Shown one piece after another: positions 1 to 6,218 of a stretch of 6,867 bases of DNA. The notes beneath the pieces are model-generated. The model had not been told where the DNA came from. It did no database searches and saw only the letters and a program-made list of their open reading frames with translations. This DNA is from M3007 sp044350415 (GTDB lineage Bacteria > Bacteroidota > Bacteroidia > Chitinophagales > Saprospiraceae): NCBI GenBank assembly GCA_044350415.1, contig JBILHQ010000278.1, positions 1 through 6,867 on the forward strand, read 5' to 3'. Position numbers and translations under genes: made by a program. Each line of letters opens with the position of its first letter. Positions within the stretch are counted from its first letter, which is position 1.

Positions 1-1383
1 CACCGCTCCCTTTGCTGTTATCAAATAGCCATGGGCACCTTTGTGCAAGGTGCCCATTATTTTAGCCTCCGAACTAAATGGAATTTCAGCAATCCGTTCG
101 TAGTGCACATCAGGATTATCAGCAGATGAACTGGAGGTATCCGCCAGGAACGCTAGCGCAATTTCGATGGGGTCGCCCACTAAAGTTATTTTCCCTTTTA
201 GTGATTTCTCGGTGGTGTTGTTGCACAATGCGCCAATTAGTTTCAATTTTTTAAAATTTTCGGCACTCTTTTCCATTTTCCCTTCCACAATAAGTAAGCT
301 TCTCTTTTCAATGTGTACCTTTAAAATTTCTTCCGGGAAGGAAAGTGTGTCTACGTAAATTTTATTTTCAGTTAACGTACCCGTCTTATCCGTCAAAATC
401 ACGTTGGTGCTACCCAGTGTTTCTACCGCTGAAAGTTTTTTGATAATTACTTTCCGTTTCGCCATGCGAAGCATACCGTATGACAGCGCCACAGTCGCTA
501 CAATAGGCAGGCCTTCGGGAAATGCCGCTACGGCTAAAGCAATGGATGTTTTAATAATCACGGTCCATTCCTTACCTTCAATGACGCCCAGAACGGCAAA
601 AATGAAAGTCAAAATGAGGGTTAACCAAATCAGTTTTTTACTTAAGGCATTGAGCTTTTTATCTAAGGGAGTTATCGTTTCCTCCGCACCTTCCACCAAT
701 GCCGCAATAATACCCAGTTGCGTATTTTGTGCAATGCCGGTTATTACCGCTTTACCATTGCCATTTATCACGGAGGTTCCCTTAAATACCATATTGGTCT
801 GTTCAGCGATTTCCGTCTTTAAAGGTAGGTTTGCAATATTTTTTTCTGCGGGAAGAGACTCCCCGGTGAGAGAGGATTCATCGCATTTCAATTGATTTAG
901 TTCCAGGAGGCGCCCGTCCCCTGGGACTAAATCACCCGCCTCTAATAAGACGATATCACCCACCGTCAAGCTCTCCGAAGGAATTGCTGCGGTCGCCCCG
1001 TCCCGAATTACTTTAGACAAAATAATATCCATTTCTTTCAGGGCATTCATAGAGCTGCGGGCTTGCAATTCCATCCAGAATCCTATCAGCGCATTAATAA
1101 ATATCACAGCCAGTATAGCAATACCTTCAGTGATGTCCCGGAACCAGAAAGAAACCGCTGCACCAAAAATCAGCAGGTAAACGATCGGGCTTGTGAATTG
1201 CTGCAGCAGTATCAGCCAAACGCTTTTCGGCTTTTGTGCCTTATATAGGTTAGGGCCGAATCGTTTCGTGCGTTTTTCGACTTCTGTTTTGCTTATTCCG
1301 GCAGCTGCATCCGTTTGGAAGGCATGCAAGATTGCTTCTGCAGACATGGCGTGGGGGTGCTTGACAGGATATTTGATTTTCAT
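1..1383 (-). CDS. P2-type cation-transporting P-type ATPase, N-terminal 461 residues (3' end outside window)
   Basis: This is an integral inner-membrane pump that couples ATP hydrolysis, through an aspartyl-phosphate intermediate, to cation transport. Visible in order are the N-terminal cation-ATPase domain (about residues 10-75), membrane hairpin TM1-TM2 (about 55-80 and 85-104), the actuator domain with the dephosphorylation motif TGES (173-176), TM3 (about 251-268), TM4 with PEGLP (289-293), the phosphorylation motif DKTGT with Asp332, and the start of the nucleotide-binding domain with GDPIEIAL (403-410) and KGA (458-460). The frame is open to base 1. PEGLP, and the lack of N-terminal CxxC metal-binding domains or a CPC motif, place it with Ca/Mg/Na/H-type P2/P3 pumps rather than heavy-metal P1B pumps. 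The transported ion cannot be decided because TM5-TM6 lie outside. The ATG sits in an ATGA overlap with the stop of the upstream glycosyltransferase gene, which indicates translational coupling. The family call is firm; the substrate is unknown. Confidence 0.95.
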   Translation of the reverse strand, partial: MKIKYPVKHPHAMSAEAILHAFQTDAAAGISKTEVEKRTKRFGPNLYKAQKPKSVWLILLQQFTSPIVYLLIFGAAVSFWFRDITEGIAILAVIFINALIGFWMELQARSSMNALKEMDIILSKVIRDGATAAIPSESLTVGDIVLLEAGDLVPGDGRLLELNQLKCDESSLTGESLPAEKNIANLPLKTEIAEQTNMVFKGTSVINGNGKAVITGIAQNTQLGIIAALVEGAEETITPLDKKLNALSKKLIWLTLILTFIFAVLGVIEGKEWTVIIKTSIALAVAAFPEGLPIVATVALSYGMLRMAKRKVIIKKLSAVETLGSTNVILTDKTGTLTENKIYVDTLSFPEEILKVHIEKRSLLIVEGKMEKSAENFKKLKLIGALCNNTTEKSLKGKITLVGDPIEIALAFLADTSSSSADNPDVHYERIAEIPFSSEAKIMGTLHKGAHGYLITAKGAV

Positions 1384-3776
1384 AAGCCGCTGTGGTCACC
1401 TGCCGTCCGTTGCTCCATGGTCAATCTTGCCATCAGATAGCTCACCGTAGATTCTGCTCCCTGATTAAGATTGACCGACTCTTCTTCCAGCCCATCATAA
1501 CAGCCACCCGTACAGGGATTGTAGATAATTTGATGAAGGTGGTTATTTCCCAGGAACCAATTGAAAGCCATGACCATTTTGAGCGCGTAATCTTCCGTTT
1601 TAAATACCCTGTAAAATTGGCTCATGGCCAGAATCGTGTAGGCTACATCAATAGGTTGTTCACCGTATGGTGCCGCTTCCTTTCCTTTTTGCAACCATGT
1701 TTTATTGGAAATAACTTTTATCCCTCTTGCATTGAACGTTAAAGACAATAGAAAGTCGAATGAAGTCTTTGCTATTTCTTTGTACCGCAGGTCTCCGGTA
1801 TCTAAATAAGCGCATAACATGGCTTCCGGCAAAATACTGTTGCCGTAAGTCAGGTAGCTCTCGAACCATTGCCAACCGGGTTCTGCTTCATGGCGGTACA
1901 TTTGGACGAGCCTGTCGGCAAGTATCTTGATAAGCGCGGAGTTGGTCGCTTTTTTATTGCCAAGATTACTGTAATACAGGCCTTTTATCACAAAAGCCAT
2001 TGCCCGCGTGGAGTGCATCGTTTCTACCTGTTGTAATGCGCGCTGCATGATCACCCCGGCAGCATCTATGATTATTGCAGGCAATAAACCGCGATTGGCC
2101 ATCAGGTATCCTAAAGCCCAGATGGCCCTTCCATTGGCGTCCGACAAATTAGTCTCGTCATTCTGACCGGTAAATCTTTGGTCACTGTCTACGTAGTTCA
2201 AAAAATTGCCTTTGGGTTGCTGGCAAAATTGGATAAAATTCAGGTAAGTACGGATATATGGCAAATCTGCTTTTTCACGAGTCAGTTCATAATGCGTGCA
2301 TACCGCGATCAGCGCCCGTGCATTATCGTCGATCGTGTATCCCGATTCAATATCCGGCTGGTTAATTTTGGAGAATTGGATTATGCCAAAGTCGGTGGTC
2401 ATTTTTTTGATATGATCCAGGTTAATGGGCGGCAGGCGATATTGTAAGGGAATTTTCCCACTTTGGTAAACCAACTGTGGCATAAATAATGGTCCAGGGC
2501 TGTTGGCTATTACTTCGCTCCAATTATCCTGCTGAGCGATATTTTGGAGCAAAATAGCGTGTGCAATGGCGGAATTTTCCCAAACGGTAGGTACAATCCG
2601 TTGCAGAGTACCGGCGCTGTAAGCCGTTCTGATGGCCTCATCACTCATTAACCTGTTCACACTTGCCGTCAGTTGATCTGCGTTTTGAAAATCGACAATG
2701 ATGCCCGTGTTATCCTGCAGCACCTCTTGGGCGTGCGGAATAGGGGTTGAAATAATTGGACAACCACAGCTCATGGCATAGGAAAAGGTTCCACTCACGG
2801 CCTGGTTGGGATCTGTGGATGTAAAGAGGTAAATATCAGTCAATTGTAAATATTCTAATAAATCCTGAAGCGGTAAGTAACGGTTGACAAATTTCACATG
2901 AGACTGTAGTCCTGATGCTTCCACCTTCGCCTCCAGCATTTTCCGGTACACCTCCCCTTCCGATTGTACTACTCCCGGATGTGTTTTCCCGATAGCAAGA
3001 AATATGGCGTCCGGGTGTTTTTCAACAATAGCAGGCAGCGCATCCAGGGTTGTTTCTATTCCTTTCCCGGGGCCGAGCAGCCCAAAAGTAGAAAGCACTT
3101 TTCTCCCGGTCAAGCCATACTTTGCTTTCAGCACCTCTTTGTTCAAGTGGGGCACCAAATGCGTACCGTGTTGGATTACCACGATCTTATGGAGTGATAC
3201 GCCATAATCATCTTTTAGTATTTTAGCAGCATTTCTGGTCATTACCACCACAGATTCACAAGCGGCGGCTATGCGAAGGACATTAGTCTTGAGTTTGGTA
3301 TCGGGATGAGGTAATACGGTATGAAAAACCACGACCGCCGGTTTGGTAAGGCCGTATAAAAATTGGAGGAAAGCATTTTCTCCGGCATGTTGGAAAAGTC
3401 CGAATTCATGCTGCACCAAAATGAGTTTGAGCGCATTGTTCTCATTAATCAAGTGCAATAAGTCAATGTACTTAGATGCGTCGTTAGTATCAAGGATATA
3501 TTTTACCTCGTCGGGATATGCATAGTCAGATTTCTCGGATTCCAGCGCGCAAACTTTGAGCGAGAAAGAGTCACTGAATTTATTATTCAAGGCCTTCAGC
3601 AAATCCTGGGAGTAAGTGGCAATACCACATTCCCGGGGAGGATAGGAGGTGATGAACAGAATTTCGGGGAGGTTAGTGATGGATGTTTCTCCTGCCCCCA
3701 ACCTTGGACGGGGGGCAACAACAGGAAGAGTGCTGACCATATATCTTTCGGTGTTGAAATCGATTTTATTTTGCAT
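1380..3776 (-). CDS. GT4-type glycosyltransferase fused to a C-terminal alpha/alpha-barrel-like domain (798 aa)
   Basis: This is a cytoplasmic two-domain protein with no signal peptide or membrane segment. Residues about 38-415 form a GT-B retaining glycosyltransferase of the GT4 type. They contain the N-terminal motif SYPPRECGIATYSQDL (44-59), FHTVLPHP (151-158), HGTH (203-206), the second Rossmann start STFGLLGPGKGIE (229-241) and the donor-site segment SGTFSYAMSCGCPIISTP (328-345). The usual glutamates of the GT4 E-x7-E motif are not seen there: the segment reads NQAVSGTFSYA. Residues about 450-790 are helical and rich in Trp and aromatics, with SGYTIDDNARALIA (478-491), NLSDANGRAIWALGYL (543-558), GWQWFESYLTYGNSILPEA (634-652) and NQGAESTVSYLMA (771-783). 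This looks like an alpha/alpha six-hairpin (glycosidase/epimerase-like) fold. The start lies inside the GH130 gene (11-nt overlap); Met13 is an alternative start preceded by GAAAGA. The last codons overlap the ATPase start. Donor and acceptor are unknown; the GH130 partner suggests a mannosyl product. Confidence 0.9.
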   Translation of the reverse strand: MQNKIDFNTERYMVSTLPVVAPRPRLGAGETSITNLPEILFITSYPPRECGIATYSQDLLKALNNKFSDSFSLKVCALESEKSDYAYPDEVKYILDTNDASKYIDLLHLINENNALKLILVQHEFGLFQHAGENAFLQFLYGLTKPAVVVFHTVLPHPDTKLKTNVLRIAAACESVVVMTRNAAKILKDDYGVSLHKIVVIQHGTHLVPHLNKEVLKAKYGLTGRKVLSTFGLLGPGKGIETTLDALPAIVEKHPDAIFLAIGKTHPGVVQSEGEVYRKMLEAKVEASGLQSHVKFVNRYLPLQDLLEYLQLTDIYLFTSTDPNQAVSGTFSYAMSCGCPIISTPIPHAQEVLQDNTGIIVDFQNADQLTASVNRLMSDEAIRTAYSAGTLQRIVPTVWENSAIAHAILLQNIAQQDNWSEVIANSPGPLFMPQLVYQSGKIPLQYRLPPINLDHIKKMTTDFGIIQFSKINQPDIESGYTIDDNARALIAVCTHYELTREKADLPYIRTYLNFIQFCQQPKGNFLNYVDSDQRFTGQNDETNLSDANGRAIWALGYLMANRGLLPAIIIDAAGVIMQRALQQVETMHSTRAMAFVIKGLYYSNLGNKKATNSALIKILADRLVQMYRHEAEPGWQWFESYLTYGNSILPEAMLCAYLDTGDLRYKEIAKTSFDFLLSLTFNARGIKVISNKTWLQKGKEAAPYGEQPIDVAYTILAMSQFYRVFKTEDYALKMVMAFNWFLGNNHLHQIIYNPCTGGCYDGLEEESVNLNQGAESTVSYLMARLTMEQRTAGDHSGL

Positions 3777-4809
3777 CCTTTTTGATATTAAGTAGTAACG
3801 CTGATAAGAGACCGGACAGACTCACAGAGGCACATGCTATTCGCTCATCGGCAGCGCCGTAATAGATGTGCAGCGTGTCGTCGAACAAGGATGTGCCCGT
3901 TGGAAAACAAACATTATTGACTTCACCTGTTATTTCATAGTCAAATTCCGGTGCAAAAAGAGGATATGGCAATCGTGCCACTTCAATAGCCGGATTCTCC
4001 AGGTCCAGCAGTGCAGCACAGGCCACATATTTGTAGCCAGTGGCGGTATCATGCACGCCATGGTAGATAAGCAGCCACCCGTGTTCAGTTTCGACAGGGG
4101 GACACCCGCCGCCGATATAGCTCACTTCGTGCTCATGTTTGGGTTCCATAATAATATGATCGTGGAACTGCAAAAAATAGTCTTCCCAGAACGCGTGCGT
4201 CAATTCTTCCAAGTCTTTGACCGAAACAATCTGAATGTCGGGCTTTATGCGATGGAGAAACCAGAATTTATCGTGAATTTTCCTCGGAAAAAAGACGACA
4301 TTTTTATCCCACAAAAGGGCTTTTTTATCAATGATATGGTAAACATTGGAGGGGCCGTTGAAGCGAAAGTATTTGTCGTTCAGCGGAGTTTTACTCTCGG
4401 CCAGGTGCTTGAAATCATCATAGGTAATTTGTGGCGTAAGGATTCCTTTTTTTTCAAAATAAGGTAACTTGTCAGTAGTGGCATAAGCACCGAGCGCGTT
4501 CAAGCCATCGTAAGCCGTATAGGTGAGGTAATAAATCCCGTCAATTTTGGAAATACGGGGATCTTCAACGCCCTGGGATTCATGTTGCGTTTGTGGGAAA
4601 ACGACCGGAAGGTCATACCGCTCCGCGATCTTATGCGGCCCTACAAGCCGGCAATAACCAATCGTGGAATAGTTTCCCCGCCGCACTGCCCTGTAAAAAA
4701 GGTGAACATCGCCCTCTTCTTTGATGGCAGCCGGATTCAACACACCTTCGTTCTCAAATCCCAAATTGGTTTTACGCAGGATGACCCCATGTTTCACAAC
4801 TTTAATCAT
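3766..4809 (-). CDS. GH130-family beta-mannoside phosphorylase-like protein (347 aa)
   Basis: This is a soluble five-bladed beta-propeller protein of glycoside hydrolase family 130. Most characterised members phosphorolyse beta-1,4- or beta-1,2-mannosides to alpha-mannose-1-phosphate, reversibly; a minority are hydrolases. Visible motifs are LNPAAI (24-29), FYRAV (38-42), GVEDPRI (80-86), TYTAYDG (96-102), FPRKIHDKFWFLHRIKPDI (174-192), GGGCPPVETEHGWLLIYHGV (233-252), GEVNNVCFPTG (295-305) and YYGAADERIA (316-325). From family knowledge Asp101, in TAYD, is the likely general acid. Arg176 and His250 (YHGV) fall in segments that carry phosphate-binding residues in phosphorylases, so I favour phosphorolysis. 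No signal peptide is present, so the substrate is cytoplasmic. Length is normal for the family (about 330-400 aa). It is the first gene of the trio and overlaps the glycosyltransferase by 11 nt. Automated pipelines sometimes label this type as pesticidal protein Cry7Aa; nothing here supports a toxin. Confidence 0.92.
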   Translation of the reverse strand: MIKVVKHGVILRKTNLGFENEGVLNPAAIKEEGDVHLFYRAVRRGNYSTIGYCRLVGPHKIAERYDLPVVFPQTQHESQGVEDPRISKIDGIYYLTYTAYDGLNALGAYATTDKLPYFEKKGILTPQITYDDFKHLAESKTPLNDKYFRFNGPSNVYHIIDKKALLWDKNVVFFPRKIHDKFWFLHRIKPDIQIVSVKDLEELTHAFWEDYFLQFHDHIIMEPKHEHEVSYIGGGCPPVETEHGWLLIYHGVHDTATGYKYVACAALLDLENPAIEVARLPYPLFAPEFDYEITGEVNNVCFPTGTSLFDDTLHIYYGAADERIACASVSLSGLLSALLLNIKKDAK

Positions 4810-4860
4810 AATAATCTGACGGGTAATATTTAAAAAGTGAAGGCGTGTTGAATAGGCTGC

Positions 4861-4909
4861 TTAGAGCATGTCTGCGTTATTTTCCGGAAAATCCCAGACC
4901 TGCTCTTAA
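4861..4909 (-). terminator. Branched hairpin immediately after the 59-aa gene; possible terminator or mRNA 3' end
   Basis: The arms AGAGCA/TGCTCT (4863-4868 with 4901-4906) and GTCTG/CAGAC (4870-4874 with 4895-4899) nest around a perfect 14-bp palindrome, ATTTTCCGGAAAAT (4879-4892). The outer arm overlaps the stop codon of the 59-residue gene. No U-tract follows on the minus strand, so this is not a textbook intrinsic terminator. It could stabilise or process the transcript, or partly separate the stress genes from the GH130 operon. Confidence 0.4.
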
Positions 4910-5085
4910 TGCTTGTGATTCCCACTTGATTTAGTATCTGTCTTTGAGATAAAAGCATCGAGCCCTGGCTGTTTATTGAGTCCGCCTTTGCTTTCAGATT
5001 TGTAATCAGAGGAAGCCTTCGTCTTACCTAAAGATTTGTCAGCAGGTGCTTTTTTATGATTTTTTGTTCCTTTGTCTTTGCTCAT
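4906..5085 (-). CDS. Small lysine-rich hypothetical protein (59 aa)
   Basis: This short reading frame starts MSKDKGTKNHKKAPADKSLG and ends SSGNHKH. Lys, Ser, Gly and Asp dominate. It has no signal peptide, membrane segment or cysteine, is strongly basic, and looks intrinsically disordered. The start ATG has the same A-rich leader (GAACAAAATG) as the neighbouring genes, which is typical of Bacteroidota translation starts and supports it as a real gene. It sits 84 nt downstream of the lipoprotein gene and 96 nt upstream of the GH130 gene, all on the same strand. I do not recognise a named family. Small basic proteins of this sort near CsbD genes may bind nucleic acid or act as stress-induced hydrophilic proteins, but that is inference. 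It has no close alternative start. Confidence 0.65.
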   Translation of the reverse strand: MSKDKGTKNHKKAPADKSLGKTKASSDYKSESKGGLNKQPGLDAFISKTDTKSSGNHKH

Positions 5086-5119
5086 TTTGTTCGTTTTTAA
5101 AAGGTGAAAGTGGGCGCAT

Positions 5120-5155
5120 GAGTCGTCCCGATTTTTTTAGAAATCGGGACGGCTC
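5120..5155 (-). terminator. Strong hairpin between the lipoprotein gene and the 59-aa gene, without a U-tract
   Basis: The arms at 5120-5134 and 5141-5155 pair almost perfectly, with one G-U pair; the core is GTCCCGATTT with AAATCGGGAC around a 6-nt loop. It starts about 15 nt after the lipoprotein stop. On the minus strand it is followed by GCGCCCAC, not by U residues, and the plus-strand side also lacks a T-tract. It could be an inefficient terminator, a 3'-end stabiliser setting different amounts of lipoprotein and 59-aa mRNA, or a dispersed palindromic repeat. Confidence 0.5.
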
Positions 5156-5169
5156 CTACTGCTACTAGT

Positions 5170-5637
5170 TTACTTTTTATTGTTCACGCCAAGATCCTTG
5201 ATGGCCTGGCCGAGTCCGTCCATGTCGTGGTTAAATTCACTTTTAAAGGAATTCCAATCCGTATTGTTTTTATCATAATTATCTATACGCATTTTCATAT
5301 CCTTGTTCTTTTGCTCCATTTCTGCGATACTCTTGGCATAAATAGCATCGATTTTCTTTCCAGCGGTCTGTTTTTTCGCTTTCAGATCAGCGATGATGAC
5401 GTCATTTTCATTGATTCTCAAGTCAGATTCTGCTTTGAATACCTTCCAGGCTTCCGCATCTGCTGTTTTTTTGGCTTCGGCAGCAGCTTCGTTTTGCGTT
5501 TTTGCTAAGTCATCTTTAGCATCCTGCATTTTATTCTCTGCTGTATCTACTTTCTTTTCTGAGGACTGACAACTGGAGAAGAGTAAACCAGTTGAAAGTG
5601 CGGCAACAATAAGAGTACTATAAATTGAATTTTTCAT
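5170..5637 (-). CDS. Small coiled-coil lipoprotein (155 aa)
   Basis: The N-terminus MKNSIYSTLIVAALSTGLLF followed by SSC is a signal peptide with a lipobox-like ending. Cys23 is the predicted lipidated residue, so the mature protein is anchored in the inner or outer membrane on its periplasmic side. No acidic surface-export signal follows the Cys (QSSEKK), so surface display is not indicated. Residues about 28-120 are Lys/Glu/Ala-rich heptad-like helix, probably coiled coil. The tail has WNSFKSEFNHDMDGLGQAIKDL (128-149), which may be a conserved motif of this Bacteroidota family. I chose this Met over one 19 codons upstream because only this start places the signal peptide at the N-terminus, and it has an A-rich AAGTAAAATG leader. 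It lies 46 nt downstream of the CsbD gene and is probably co-transcribed. Its function is unknown; an envelope-stress role is inferred from context. Confidence 0.85.
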   Translation of the reverse strand: MKNSIYSTLIVAALSTGLLFSSCQSSEKKVDTAENKMQDAKDDLAKTQNEAAAEAKKTADAEAWKVFKAESDLRINENDVIIADLKAKKQTAGKKIDAIYAKSIAEMEQKNKDMKMRIDNYDKNNTDWNSFKSEFNHDMDGLGQAIKDLGVNNKK

Positions 5638-5683
5638 TTTACTTGTTTTATAAATTTGTATTAATGATGATGAAAGAAGGGTA

Positions 5684-5869
5684 TCAGAGGGCACTGATAA
5701 TAGCCAGCAACTCCTCTTTAGATTTGCCGAGCGTGATCTGCAAACGGCCCATCATCTCTTCTTTTTTACCTTCTTCGAACAATAAATCATTGTCTGTCAA
5801 TTGGGCGAACTTTTGTTTGAGTTTTCCTTTTTGTTCGTTCCACGTTCCTTTTACTTCTGTCTTATTCAT
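5684..5869 (-). CDS. CsbD-family general stress protein (61 aa)
   Basis: The start MNKTEVKGTWNEQKGKLKQK is the hallmark of the CsbD family (W-N-x-x-K-G-K-x-K-x-K/x-F), followed by LTDNDLLFEEGKKEEMMGRLQ and a K-S-K-E-E-L tail. This is a small, soluble, charged helical protein of about the usual family length (60-70 aa). In Bacillus subtilis csbD belongs to the sigma-B general stress regulon; the biochemical role is not known. The frame remains open upstream to a Met 35 codons earlier, but that extension has no family similarity and would run over the candidate promoter, so I place the start at this ATG with the leader TATATAAAATG. It is the first gene of a likely CsbD-lipoprotein(-59 aa) transcript. 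Confidence 0.92.
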   Translation of the reverse strand: MNKTEVKGTWNEQKGKLKQKFAQLTDNDLLFEEGKKEEMMGRLQITLGKSKEELLAIISAL

Positions 5870-5906
5870 TTTATATAATTTAATCTGTGAATTCATTTTC
5901 ACGATA

Positions 5907-5942
5907 CAAAGATCAGGATAGAATGGCATTAAAAAGTTACAT
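5907..5942 (-). promoter_or_regulatory. Candidate promoter of the CsbD-lipoprotein unit
   Basis: On the minus strand GATCTTTG (5914-5907) matches the Bacteroidota -7 element TAnnTTTG except at the first base. It lies about 38 nt upstream of the CsbD start, leaving a short leader. No good TTTG stands at -33; that position is occupied by TGTAACTTTTTA (5941-5930). TGTAAC resembles the AAC-containing -35 elements used by many ECF sigma factors, so recognition by an alternative sigma factor is possible. Neither reading is proven. Confidence 0.35.
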
Positions 5943-5963
5943 ATTTTTGATAAAGAGTTACAT
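5930..5963 (-). repeat. Two 13-bp direct repeats (ATGTAACtyTTTA type) with a 21-bp period
   Basis: Minus-strand copies ATGTAACTCTTTA (5963-5951) and ATGTAACTTTTTA (5942-5930) differ at one base and begin 21 bp apart, about two helical turns, so both would face the same side of the DNA. They sit just upstream of the CsbD gene. They could be an operator for a dimeric regulator, or tandem -35-like elements. Confidence 0.5.
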
Positions 5964-6153
5964 GATTCACACATTAGAGTATGTCTGGTATTTTTTTGAA
6001 CTAAAAATCAATAGTTGATGATTCTGGCGACAAAACACCAAGGGAGTTTACCGGGATAATAGACCGCGTTGATTTGCAGCCAGGTTCATAAAACATTGGT
6101 TTTCAGGAAGAAAAAACCCCAGACAGGCTTTTAGACTTTTGGAGAAAGAAGGC

Positions 6154-6184
6154 AAAAAAAACTGCTCCCAATGTTGGGAGCAGT
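6154..6184 (-). terminator. Intrinsic (rho-independent) terminator of the eRF1-like gene
   Basis: In the minus-strand transcript a perfect 10-bp stem, ACTGCTCCCA with TGGGAGCAGT (6184-6175 with 6170-6161), closes a 4-nt loop and is followed directly by a run of seven U residues (6160-6154). It starts 34 nt after the stop codon at 6219. This is the only textbook terminator in the window, and it makes the eRF1-like gene a separate transcription unit. Confidence 0.93.
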
Positions 6185-6218
6185 AATGAAAACATATTTA
6201 TGGTCTTATTAATTCATA

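Larger units (their letters stand above)
5870..6218. other. 349-nt intergenic region between the eRF1-like and CsbD genes
   Basis: It holds the intrinsic terminator of the upstream gene (6154-6184), the direct repeats (5930-5963) and the candidate promoter (5907-5942). Between 5975 and 6150 the sequence is AT-rich with only tiny reading frames (the longest minus-strand ATG frame is about 31 codons) and a weak 5-bp hairpin, ATCAA/TTGAT (6007-6019). I see no convincing gene or structured RNA in that part. Confidence 0.6.

Noticed and set aside
404..895. 163-codon plus-strand open frame
   Set aside because: It lies antisense within the P-type ATPase, whose frame carries TGES, PEGLP and DKTGT; the plus frame shows no family motif.
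3868..4467. 199-codon plus-strand open frame
   Set aside because: It is antisense to the GH130 gene, which has clear family motifs; the plus frame is a compositional shadow.
3766..4809. Pesticidal Cry-type toxin label for this protein family
   Set aside because: The sequence has GH130 motifs (GVEDPRI, TAYDG, YHGV) and no toxin features.
5638..5694. 19-codon N-terminal extension of the lipoprotein
   Set aside because: It would bury the signal peptide and lipobox and overlap the CsbD stop; the internal Met gives a proper signal peptide.
5920..5970. CRISPR-like array reading of the 13-bp repeats
   Set aside because: There are only two copies, with an 8-nt gap, no spacers of CRISPR size and no cas genes.
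5870..5974. 35-codon N-terminal extension of the CsbD protein
   Set aside because: CsbD family members start at the MNKTEVKG-type sequence; the extension has no similarity and covers the candidate promoter and part of the repeat region.
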